Shown here in pieces: positions 41,861 through 48,020 of a DNA stretch of 64,000 bases (its first letter is position 1; every line of letters begins with the position of its first letter). Source of the stretch: Paludibacteraceae bacterium (GTDB lineage: Bacteria; Bacteroidota; Bacteroidia; Bacteroidales; Paludibacteraceae); NCBI GenBank assembly GCA_017448985.1, contig JAFSKL010000024.1:23363-87362 (forward strand), written 5' to 3'. Made by a program: the position numbers and the translations under genes. The notes below the pieces were generated by a model. That model was not told the DNA's origin. It saw only the letters and a list, made by a program, of their open reading frames with translations, and searched no databases.

Positions 41861-42592
41861 CTCTGCCGCCAGCACCGCTCCCAAGGCGAATCCTCTGCGG
41901 CCTTTGGCGATATGCGTGATGATGATTGTATCTTCTTCGCTGTCCCATTTCACCTCATGCGTCCCCGGCACTTCCCCTTCCCGAATCGATTCGATCTCAG
42001 AGTCCTGTAACCCGTAACCCATAACCCGTAACCCTTCCGCCAGCGTCTTCGCTGTCCCACTCGGCTTATCCAGCTTATGAATATGGTGTATCTCGGTGAT
42101 AGAGGGGGTGTAGAGACATTTGCCATTTTCCATTTTCAATTTTTCATTGTCCATTTCTTTGGCGAGGAATTGATTCAAGTCGAAGAATATGTTCACGCCC
42201 ACGGAGAAGTTACTGCTCCACACCAGCATCGTCTTCCCTTTCTCATCCTCAATGATCACTCGGCTTCCCTCAATTTTGAATTTTGAATTTTTAATTTTTA
42301 ATTTCTCCGGACGCCACCCGGTGGTTCCGGACACCACTGGCACGCCTTGCGCCCACGCGCGTAAAAAATTATCCTTGGCGGTGGCGGGCGTGGAGAACTC
42401 AATCGCCACATCGGCGCTCCGAAACTCCTCACTCTCAAATCCCTCTTCCGGAGAATAAATCTTCAATCTTAAATTTTCAATCTTCAAATCATTGTTTGCG
42501 TCTATTGCGCAAACAACGCTGTGTCCGCGTTCGAGGGCAATCGATTCGATCATGTGCCCCATTTTGCCATATCCTATCAGTGCTATGCGCAT
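41840..42592 (-). CDS. dapB: 4-hydroxy-tetrahydrodipicolinate reductase
   Basis: 250 residues from ATG at 42592; the frame is open to 42676 but a promoter lies there. NAD(P)-binding GYGKMG at 7-12, DVAIEFSTPATA, GTTGW and the substrate motif HHIHKLDKPSGTA are diagnostic. It makes tetrahydrodipicolinate for lysine and diaminopimelate synthesis. Five segments are repeat-derived: DLKIENLRLKIYS, EKLKIKNSKFKIEG, NEKLKMENGK, LRVMGYGLQDSE and the C-terminal EELKIKN. Total length is close to normal, so repeats seem to have replaced loops as well as lengthened them. Confidence 0.93.
   Translation of the reverse strand: MRIALIGYGKMGHMIESIALERGHSVVCAIDANNDLKIENLRLKIYSPEEGFESEEFRSADVAIEFSTPATAKDNFLRAWAQGVPVVSGTTGWRPEKLKIKNSKFKIEGSRVIIEDEKGKTMLVWSSNFSVGVNIFFDLNQFLAKEMDNEKLKMENGKCLYTPSITEIHHIHKLDKPSGTAKTLAEGLRVMGYGLQDSEIESIREGEVPGTHEVKWDSEEDTIIITHIAKGRRGFALGAVLAAEELKIKN
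42006..42033. repeat. Heptamer tandem repeat, CGTAACC type, inside dapB
   Basis: TGTAACC, CGTAACC, CATAACC, CGTAACC, encoding GLRVMGYGLQ. Confidence 0.9.
42122..42153. repeat. CCATTTT-type repeat inside dapB
   Basis: CCATTTT, CCATTTT, CAATTTTT, CATTGTC, encoding NEKLKMENGK. Confidence 0.85.
42272..42306. repeat. Heptamer tandem repeat, AATTTTG type, inside dapB
   Basis: AATTTTG, AATTTTG, AATTTTT, AATTTTT, AATTTCT, encoding KLKIKNSKFKI. Confidence 0.9.
42461..42490. repeat. Short repeat, TCTTCAA type, inside dapB
   Basis: CTTCAATCTT, AAATTTTCAA and TCTTCAAATC, encoding DLKIENLRLKI. Confidence 0.75.
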
Positions 42593-42612
42593 ACATGTAC
42601 GAAAAAAGCGCA

Positions 42613-42644
42613 CAAAGGTACATAAAAAAAACGACATATACAAA
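42613..42644 (-). promoter_or_regulatory. Promoter of the dapB-lepB operon, with inverted repeat
   Basis: On the minus strand: TACCTTTG at 42613-42620 and TTTG at 42641-42644, 20 bases apart. An inverted repeat ACATATAC/GTATATGT (42634-42653) covers the -33 box and could be an operator. Confidence 0.78.
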
Positions 42645-42693
42645 TGTATATGTAATTTTTCCACTTTTTTCGTCAATTTGTCACCTTAATGTG

Positions 42694-43920
42694 CTAAAAA
42701 AGGCTCAATTGTTGGCGTTGGAACACGGTGTAACCCACCTCACAATTGATACACTCGTGGTGCTGGCAATAGTTCTGATAGAGGTGCAACAGCGCTTGCG
42801 AGTCGGCGGCATTCTTCACTTCCTGTCCCAATACACGCCATTGGCGGATGATCCCATTGTTCTCGGCGGGGATACGCTTCATCAACCGCATCACTTCTTC
42901 GGCTTGTTGCCTGTCGTTACGGTGTAGCGCGTAGGCGTATTTATACGGAATAACAGTGTTGATCAGCAGGATGTCAATACTCGCCTTTCCTAACCGATCG
43001 ACCTCAAACAGCGTTGTCAATTCCTGAATGTCCTTGCCATCCAGAATACGACTCAGCATGTTCTCCGACCGGTGCATCAGTTGTGCAAACTGACGGATTC
43101 GTAACTCGGGACTATTCTGCGGACGCAGGCGGGCGTGCTTCCAAACACTCGCATCTAAAGGCGTTAAGCCGAACTTGGTTCTCAGAAAGTCATACTCCTT
43201 GCGCAGGTCCGCTTCGTCGTCCTGAATCAGTCCCGCTTGACCCATGAGTAACGCCGTTAACTGAAAGAGACTGTTGCGGTGTTTCTGCAAGCACGAGAGT
43301 GGCGTGTTGATAGCCAACTCTTCGAAGGGCACACTGTTGGTGTGAAAACCAAAATTGCGGGCAAGCGATATGTACAACGCATGTTCCCAACTGCCTTTGG
43401 TGATGACCAGCAACCGCTCGATAGATGCCCGTTTGCACTCGAGCCGTTTGCGCAAGAGTGTGCGTCGCCAGCCGTCTGTGAGCAGTGCGGGCTCATGCAA
43501 TAACTGCTCCGCGCACCCGATACGCGCTACGGCACTATCCATCCGTTGTGCCGCTTCGAACAGACCGCTCAGGTAGTCACGGTCGCTCGGGTACTGCAGC
43601 TCACATTGCGGGATCAATTCGCCTCGACTGTTGCGCACAGGGCAGTCGGCTGTGCGAACTACATGCAGGATAACGGTGTCGTAAGCCGGATCGGTTTGGT
43701 GATGATGCTTGTTCCAGTCGCTCGAACTGACATGTATCTCGATGTTTCCGACCCATTCCTTGCCGCCTATACGAACTCGTGCATGGCTATAGTCTGGACC
43801 TGCATCATGGTTGTGCGCACCCACCGACAGGATCTCCACGTCCCTGCCATCCGTCGTCTGTTGCTTATACCCGGCCCACAGACAATGTTCCCATATATAA
43901 TGCAGCAATATCTCCGGCAT
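42694..43920 (-). CDS. DUF2851 family protein
   Basis: 408 residues. MPEILLHYIWEHCLWAGYKQ, SVGAHNHDAGPDYSHARVRIGGKEWVGNIE (shown in part by GAHNHDAGPDYSHARV) and the terminal CINCEVGYTVFQRQQLSLF match this Bacteroidetes-conserved family of unknown function. No signal peptide. It ends about 100 bases before the dapB start and may have its own weak promoter. The 97-base gap upstream (43921-44017) shows only imperfect GCGACCAT repeats. Confidence 0.85.
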   Translation of the reverse strand: MPEILLHYIWEHCLWAGYKQQTTDGRDVEILSVGAHNHDAGPDYSHARVRIGGKEWVGNIEIHVSSSDWNKHHHQTDPAYDTVILHVVRTADCPVRNSRGELIPQCELQYPSDRDYLSGLFEAAQRMDSAVARIGCAEQLLHEPALLTDGWRRTLLRKRLECKRASIERLLVITKGSWEHALYISLARNFGFHTNSVPFEELAINTPLSCLQKHRNSLFQLTALLMGQAGLIQDDEADLRKEYDFLRTKFGLTPLDASVWKHARLRPQNSPELRIRQFAQLMHRSENMLSRILDGKDIQELTTLFEVDRLGKASIDILLINTVIPYKYAYALHRNDRQQAEEVMRLMKRIPAENNGIIRQWRVLGQEVKNAADSQALLHLYQNYCQHHECINCEVGYTVFQRQQLSLF

Positions 43921-44017
43921 TACGATTCTTTTTTCTGTCTTTTAGCGGTCATTGTCGCGACCATCTCGCGACCATTACGGACGTCACTGTACCGTCTTTT
44001 TCGCGTTTTCCCGATGC

Positions 44018-44366
44018 TTATTTAACCAGCCTTCCCGTTGCGTCATAGATCCTATCCCCAACAACGATATACAGCCTTCCGTCGCGCAGAATCTTGTCTG
44101 TATTCTGTATTCTGTACTCTGTATTCTCCACGCCTGTCGGCGGATTCTGCTCGTAGAGGGCAATGACGGTCAGGTCGGCGGTGATGTTGGTGATGGGCTT
44201 GGACCAGCCGATGAAGGTATAGCCCTCACGCGTCGGCGTTATTTCCGTTCCTTTGGCATCGTGGCCTTCCTCCACCTTCTCGCTGAACAGGAAAGTGCCA
44301 TCCCAATCGAGGAAAGTGACGGTGTCATACTCTGTATCTGTAATAGGCTTTTTAAGGACATATTTA
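44018..44366 (-). pseudogene. 5'-truncated surface-protein remnant with sorting tail
   Basis: The coding sense runs from just after a stop near 44366 to the stop at 44018, with no ATG. The nucleotides give KPITDTEYDTVTFLDWDGTF, then FSEKVEEGHDAKGTEITPTR, then EGYTFIGWSKP, an InlB/Listeria-Bacteroides repeat as found in large surface proteins. Then comes a heptamer repeat (ENTEYRIQNT), then the tail K-I-L-R-D-G ... D-R-I-Y-D-A-T-G-R-L-V shared with the M6 protease at 8545. It is therefore the 3' end of a lost gene. GTG at 44275 could start an 85-residue product, but no signal peptide would exist. Confidence 0.7.
44101..44128. repeat. Heptamer tandem repeat, TATTCTG type
   Basis: TATTCTG, TATTCTG, TACTCTG, TATTCTC, inside the surface-protein remnant just before its sorting tail. 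Confidence 0.9.
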
Positions 44367-44449
44367 TTTTTTTAGTATCTTGTAGATATTGTTTCGTGGT
44401 CATTAACTTATCATTAGCTTATCATGTCGGGATGTTAGATTTTAATCGG

Positions 44450-44522
44450 GAACAGCATTTAACCAGCCGTCTACCCGCTTTCTACCCCCTTTTTACCCCT
44501 ACCGGATATTACAAAAAAAGCA
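44450..44522. repeat. 3' cassette element, copy 1
   Basis: Begins GAACAGCATTTAACC, has a C/T-rich centre (TACCCCCTTTTTACCCCT), and ends CCGGATATTACAAAAAAAGC. The same frame of sequence occurs at 45284-45354. Both copies lie just after a toxin gene. Confidence 0.8.
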
Positions 44523-44525
44523 ACA

Positions 44526-44927
44526 TTATATTAGTTGCTTGAATTGTGCAGGAGATACAATGCGTGTCTTGCCATGCGTGTTCAATACCAATAAATCATT
44601 ATCTCCGGTAACAATGTAATCTGCCTCTATTGTGTCTGCAGACGACAACAAATACAAGTCCTTACTATCGCGGACAGACGATACAGCCTGTTGACCAATC
44701 GTCTCAATACGACAATATGCATTTATAAGGCGGAATAGCTTCTCAAGGTCATCGTCAGCTATACGGCTACTAATCTTTGAACGCGTAGCCACATTCGTAA
44801 TTTCGTTTGTTAACTGGGAGCATACATATACATCGATATGCTCGTTCTCAAGCACATCGCGCATCAACTGTTTCTGAAATCCTAACAGAAACGAAATCCA
44901 CACATTGCTGTCAATAATAATTCTCAT
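44526..44927 (-). CDS. PIN-domain toxin
   Basis: 133 residues. Acidic PIN residues are visible: IIDSNVWISFLL (Asp6), the central NEIT (Glu), SVRDSKDLYLLSSA and ADYIVTGDNDLLVL. This fits the COG1569-type PIN toxins, which are RNases of type II toxin-antitoxin systems. Its start overlaps the antitoxin stop by ATGA. It is the first (downstream) of two tandem cassettes. Confidence 0.86.
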   Translation of the reverse strand: MRIIIDSNVWISFLLGFQKQLMRDVLENEHIDVYVCSQLTNEITNVATRSKISSRIADDDLEKLFRLINAYCRIETIGQQAVSSVRDSKDLYLLSSADTIEADYIVTGDNDLLVLNTHGKTRIVSPAQFKQLI

Positions 44928-45133
44928 CGAGCGTAGCGCGCGGCGCGGACTTCGTTCATGATGTCTTCTTCTGTCAGGTCGGGATTAAGAGGACGGGTTT
45001 GTATAAACTCATCTAATAATTCCTCACGGGTTTTGGATTGCCATCCAAAGCGGTTAATGAGCTGTTGGAGCAAGATCCAATCAGTAGTGGGAATATTCAA
45101 ATAAACACTCTGTGTCCTTGTTGTTGCTTCCAT
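44924..45133 (-). CDS. Antitoxin paired with PIN toxin
   Basis: 69 residues. The N-terminal half, VYLNIPTTDWILLQQLINRFGW, is clearly similar to VYLSIPSSDYRLISSISRKMGW in the antitoxin at 45668. The C-terminal half, DLTEEDIMNEVRAARYAR, is an acidic-then-basic toxin-binding type tail. It overlaps the toxin by 4 bases. Regulation is likely through the promoter at 45162-45193. Confidence 0.8.
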   Translation of the reverse strand: MEATTRTQSVYLNIPTTDWILLQQLINRFGWQSKTREELLDEFIQTRPLNPDLTEEDIMNEVRAARYAR

Positions 45134-45169
45134 AATTTATCCTTTCTTTCAAAATCCGCTGCAAAGATA
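45134..45169 (-). promoter_or_regulatory. Shared leader of the PIN cassette
   Basis: On the minus strand, from the -7 box to the start codon: GCAGCGGATTTTGAAAGAAA, then GGATAAATT. The same leader is found before the second antitoxin and, apart from its last part, before mraZ. Confidence 0.75.
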
Positions 45170-45193
45170 CTACTTTTTCATGACATATGCAAG
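45162..45193 (-). promoter_or_regulatory. Promoter of the PIN toxin-antitoxin cassette
   Basis: TATCTTTG at 45162-45169 and CTTG at 45190-45193 (within TTGCATAT), 20 bases apart, minus strand. Confidence 0.8.
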
Positions 45194-45283
45194 AGTTTGA
45201 GCGTTTTTTTGATTTTTAATCAGTAATTTGGCGTGGTTTTGTTCGGTCGTTTGGCAACAACAATGCATGTGTTTTTAAATTCT

Positions 45284-45354
45284 GAACAGCATTTAACCCT
45301 TACTCAACCCTTCTTCAATTACCTTTAAACCCTTCCGGATATTTCAAAAAAGCA
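45284..45354. repeat. 3' cassette element, copy 2
   Basis: Begins GAACAGCATTTAACC and ends CCGGATATTTCAAAAAAGCA, with a variable C/T-rich centre. Related to 44450-44522. Confidence 0.8.
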
Positions 45355-45392
45355 GTCCGCACACTTTGCGCACACCGCTTATGTCGTTTGCA

Positions 45393-45671
45393 TCAAAATA
45401 AATCCGAATGAGTTCCGGTATCAAGAAGCAATAGAATTAGCTCTGTGTCATTTTGATCCCAAACCAATAACCAGTTGGGCGCTATATGACATTCCCAGTA
45501 ACCGGCCCACTTCTTACCTATCAATTTATGAGGTTGGTACTGCTCAGGAAGTTTCCCCTCATTGGCCAGCAGAGAGATAACGGTCTCTAATTTAGACATG
45601 TCATAACCGCGCTTCTTGCATAACTTATAAGAGCGCTTGAACTGACCTGAATAACGAACAATATATTTCAT
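45393..45671 (-). CDS. YafQ/RelE-type toxin
   Basis: 92 residues. YSGQFKRSYKLCKKRGYDMSKL, then LPEQYQPHKLIGKKWAGYWECHIAPNWLLVWD (in part HKLIGKKWAGYWECHI) and the terminal LLLDTGTHSDLF match YafQ-like ribosome-dependent mRNA interferases; His residues near the C-terminus fit the active site. It overlaps its antitoxin by ATGA. Confidence 0.88.
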   Translation of the reverse strand: MKYIVRYSGQFKRSYKLCKKRGYDMSKLETVISLLANEGKLPEQYQPHKLIGKKWAGYWECHIAPNWLLVWDQNDTELILLLLDTGTHSDLF

Positions 45672-45874
45672 GAGTTCAGTTGGGCCATTAAATCTTCAAT
45701 ACTGTCCGCTTGATACACTCGTCCGGCGCGTACATCCTCAATAGCGCGCTCCAAACCGCTTTTGCGCTGACGATGAATGGTCCATCCCATCTTACGGGAG
45801 ATAGAACTTATCAGTCGATAGTCACTGCTCGGAATAGACAAATAGACTTGTCTTTGTGGAACAACTGCTTCCAT
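45668..45874 (-). CDS. Antitoxin paired with YafQ-type toxin
   Basis: 68 residues. The N-terminal half shares MEA...VYL.IP..D and the following helix with the PIN-toxin antitoxin. The C-terminal half differs (ERAIEDVRAGRVYQADSIED), matching its different toxin and resembling the tails of RelB/DinJ-like partners. This suggests a conserved DNA-binding part joined to exchangeable toxin-binding parts. Confidence 0.8.
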   Translation of the reverse strand: MEAVVPQRQVYLSIPSSDYRLISSISRKMGWTIHRQRKSGLERAIEDVRAGRVYQADSIEDLMAQLNS

Positions 45875-45902
45875 AATTTATCCTTTCTTTCAAAATCGCC
45901 TG

Positions 45903-45963
45903 CAAATTTACTACAAAAATTTGGAATATACAAGGATTTTGTGCAAAAAGTCAAATTTATTTG
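45903..45963 (-). promoter_or_regulatory. Promoter and extended upstream element of the YafQ cassette (copy 2)
   Basis: On the minus strand: TAAATTTG at 45903-45910 and CTTG at 45931-45934, 20 bases apart. The upstream block TCAAATTTATTTG and the intervening bases match the elements at 12185 and 63855. The rest of the gap up to 46082 is non-coding, with an inverted repeat TTCGCTC/GAGCGAA at 45989-46006. Confidence 0.8.
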
Positions 45964-46082
45964 TAGTTTTTGTGGAAAAGCCTTGTTATTCGCTCAAGCG
46001 AGCGAACGGAAATTCGGAGAATTCCTTGTTTGCCGTGCAAATAAGGGCGTGCCGACGGTACAACAAATATTTGCACATACGC

Positions 46083-46114
46083 AAAAAAATCTGCACTTTT
46101 TGCAGATTTTTTTT
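46083..46114 (-). terminator. Terminator of the cell-wall cluster
   Basis: Inverted repeat AAAAAAATCTGCA/TGCAGATTTTTTT around a CTTTT loop. It works on either strand by sequence; the murD stop codon overlaps its edge, so it ends the cell-wall transcript. Confidence 0.85.
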
Positions 46115-47588
46115 ACAGGGCGCGGACGGCGGCCATGAACTGGTCGCCCCGGTCCTCATAGGAGCGGAAGAGATCGAAGGAGGCGCAGCAGGGCGAGAGG
46201 AGGACGGTGTCGCCTTCGTGGGCCGCTTCAAAGGCCGCGTGCACGGCATCAGGCAAATTATCGGTGGAGATAATTTGCAACCCCTCTCCGGATTGTTCTA
46301 CGGACGGCCACCGGCAGTCCGATCGAGCAGAGCTCTTCACCCGCTCAGGGGAGAGGACTCCCTCTCTTGAGGAGAGGGGTGGGGTGAGGTTACCGAAGTG
46401 CTCTATGAGTTTTTCGTTGTGGAGACCCATGAAGACGAGGGTGTGGCATTTCCGGCGGACGAGGTCGTCGATCTCCGAATAGTCGTTGCCTTTGTCCTTG
46501 CCGCCGAGGATGAGGACCGTAGGTGTGGTCATGGACTCGAGGGCATACCAGCAGGAGTTGACATTGGTGGCCTTGGAGTCGTTGATGAAACGGACACCGC
46601 GGACGGTGGCCACGTACTGGAGACGATGCGGGACGCCTTGGAAAGACATGAGGCTCTCGCGGATGATCTCTTTCTTGATCCCGACGACGTTAGCGGCTAT
46701 CGTAGCTGCCATCGAATTGAGGACGTTATGCCGTCCTTTGAGCGCCAGCTCGTCTTCGCCGACAGGCAGCGGGTTGGGTAAGGAGAAACCGTAGGGATAG
46801 AGTGTGGCACCGAGGTGGAGCGTCTGCAGACACCGGTCGATGACGGGATCTTCCGCCCAATAGATGAAAGCATCGTCCGCCGTCTGGTTGCGCGTGATGC
46901 GGAACTTGGCATCGACGTAGTTCTGGAACTCAAAATCGTAGCGGTCCAAGTGGTCCGGCGTTATATTGAGGAGGATGGCGATGTCCGCCTTGAAATCGTA
47001 CATGTTGTCGAGTTGGAAAGAACTCAGTTCGATGACGTAGTAGTCATGCTGCTCGCGTGCGACCTGCAGGGCGAGCGAGTTGCCGATATTGCCGGCGAGG
47101 CCGACGTTGAGACCTGCGTTGCGGAGGATATAGTAGATAAGGGAGGTGGTCGTGGTCTTGCCGTTCGAACCGGTGATGCAGATCATCTTGGCGTCGGTGT
47201 AGCGGGCCGCGAACTCAATTTCGGAGATGATATGAAGACCGAACCCCTCTCCGGCTCTCCCCTCAGGGGAGAGGGCGCCCTTATATTCTCTCAACTGCTC
47301 GAGGATGGGGGCATTGAGTGGGATGCCGGGGGATTTGATGTACTCGTCGGCATCTTTGATGCGCTCGAAAGTGTGTCGGCCGTCTTCCCATGGGATGGCG
47401 TTCTGGTCGAGAAGGGCGCGATAGGGTTCGGAGATGGTGCCGCAGTCCGAGACAAAGACATCGAAGCCTTTCTCTTTGGCAAGGATAGCCGCTCCTGTTC
47501 CGCTTTCGCCAGCGCCGAGGACGACTATCCGTCGTCCCAACCCCTCTCTATCTCTCCCCTCAAGGGAGAGGAAATGATTGTTTTTCAT
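46113..47588 (-). CDS. murD: UDP-N-acetylmuramoylalanine-D-glutamate ligase
   Basis: 491 residues, about 45 longer than usual. RRIVVLGAGESGTGAAILA, the ATP loop ITGSNGKTTTTSLIYYIL, LNITPDHLDRYDF, FINDSKATNVNS and LSPCCASFDLFRSYEDRGDQF are diagnostic. It adds D-glutamate to UDP-MurNAc-L-Ala. Three palindromic repeat insertions are read in frame: FLSLEGRDREGLG at residues 6-18, ALSPEGRAGEGFG, and a composite of about 40 residues before IISTDNLPDAVHAAF. All catalytic motifs remain intact, so the enzyme is probably active. Confidence 0.93.
   Translation of the reverse strand: MKNNHFLSLEGRDREGLGRRIVVLGAGESGTGAAILAKEKGFDVFVSDCGTISEPYRALLDQNAIPWEDGRHTFERIKDADEYIKSPGIPLNAPILEQLREYKGALSPEGRAGEGFGLHIISEIEFAARYTDAKMICITGSNGKTTTTSLIYYILRNAGLNVGLAGNIGNSLALQVAREQHDYYVIELSSFQLDNMYDFKADIAILLNITPDHLDRYDFEFQNYVDAKFRITRNQTADDAFIYWAEDPVIDRCLQTLHLGATLYPYGFSLPNPLPVGEDELALKGRHNVLNSMAATIAANVVGIKKEIIRESLMSFQGVPHRLQYVATVRGVRFINDSKATNVNSCWYALESMTTPTVLILGGKDKGNDYSEIDDLVRRKCHTLVFMGLHNEKLIEHFGNLTPPLSSREGVLSPERVKSSARSDCRWPSVEQSGEGLQIISTDNLPDAVHAAFEAAHEGDTVLLSPCCASFDLFRSYEDRGDQFMAAVRAL
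46279..46391. repeat. Composite palindromic insertion in murD
   Basis: Starts CCCCTCTCCGG, contains a 60-base middle, then CAGGGGAGAGG and CCCTCTCTTGAGGAGAGGGG, ending in TGGGGTGAGG. It adds about 38 residues in frame. Confidence 0.8.
47242..47275. repeat. Palindromic GC-rich repeat in murD
   Basis: AACCCCTCTCCGGCTCTCCC followed by CTCAGGGGAGAGGG. In frame. Confidence 0.88.
47539..47571. repeat. Palindromic GC-rich repeat at the murD start and DUF559 stop
   Basis: AACCCCTCTCTATCTCTCCC followed by CTCAAGGGAGAGG. It is read in the murD frame near the N-terminus, and its loop supplies the TGA stop (47560-47562) of the upstream DUF559 gene. Confidence 0.88.
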
Positions 47589-47967
47589 ATAAATATGATT
47601 TTATCGATTCAATAACTTGGTCTATGTTGGTGGCTACTTCATCGTTGGTAAAACGAACGATTCGATATCCCGCAGCTTGCAATTTCGCTTCGCGGATGTC
47701 ATCTAATATATGTTGCTCCTCGGTATTGTGATACTTGCCATCAGCTTCAATAATTAATTGTTTCTCCAAACAAACAAAATCAACGATATAGTCATCAATG
47801 ATCTGTTGGCGGCGAAACCTCACTCCTAATTGTTTGCATCGCAAATATTTCCAAAGAATAGACTCCGTTTCAGTAGGCTTTTGGCGCATAGCTCTGGCAT
47901 CTTGTTTGAGCAGATTATATGATGCTGTGTGCGCTGTAATGTATTTGGGAGCCGTCTCTTCGTTCAT
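47560..47967 (-). CDS. DUF559 family protein (Vsr-like endonuclease fold)
   Basis: 135 residues. The nuclease-like core is visible: TESILWKYLRCKQLGVRFRRQQIIDDYIVDFVC, here FRRQQIIDDYIVDFVC, then KQLIIEADGKYH and YRIVRFTNDEV, the DUF559 pattern related to very-short-patch and restriction nucleases. It sits between mraY and murD in an otherwise standard cell-wall order, which is unusual; its 29-base overlap with murD is caused by the palindromic repeat. The role is unknown, perhaps DNA repair or a mobile passenger. Confidence 0.85.
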   Translation of the reverse strand: MNEETAPKYITAHTASYNLLKQDARAMRQKPTETESILWKYLRCKQLGVRFRRQQIIDDYIVDFVCLEKQLIIEADGKYHNTEEQHILDDIREAKLQAAGYRIVRFTNDEVATNIDQVIESIKSYLYEKQSFPLP

Positions 47968-47986
47968 ATCAGTATGGTCCTTTTCA

Positions 47987-48015
47987 CCTCCCTTGAGGGG
48001 AGGTCGGGAGGGGTT
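47987..48015. repeat. Palindromic repeat between mraY and DUF559
   Basis: ACCTCCCTTGAGGGGAGGTC followed by GGGAGGGG, in the 53-base gap. Related to the murD/murE elements. Confidence 0.8.
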
Positions 48016-48020
48016 GTTAT

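Noticed and set aside
44018-44275. Intact 85-residue gene starting at GTG 44275
   Set aside because: The same frame continues upstream with matching InlB-repeat sequence, so this is the end of a truncated gene and not a gene of its own.
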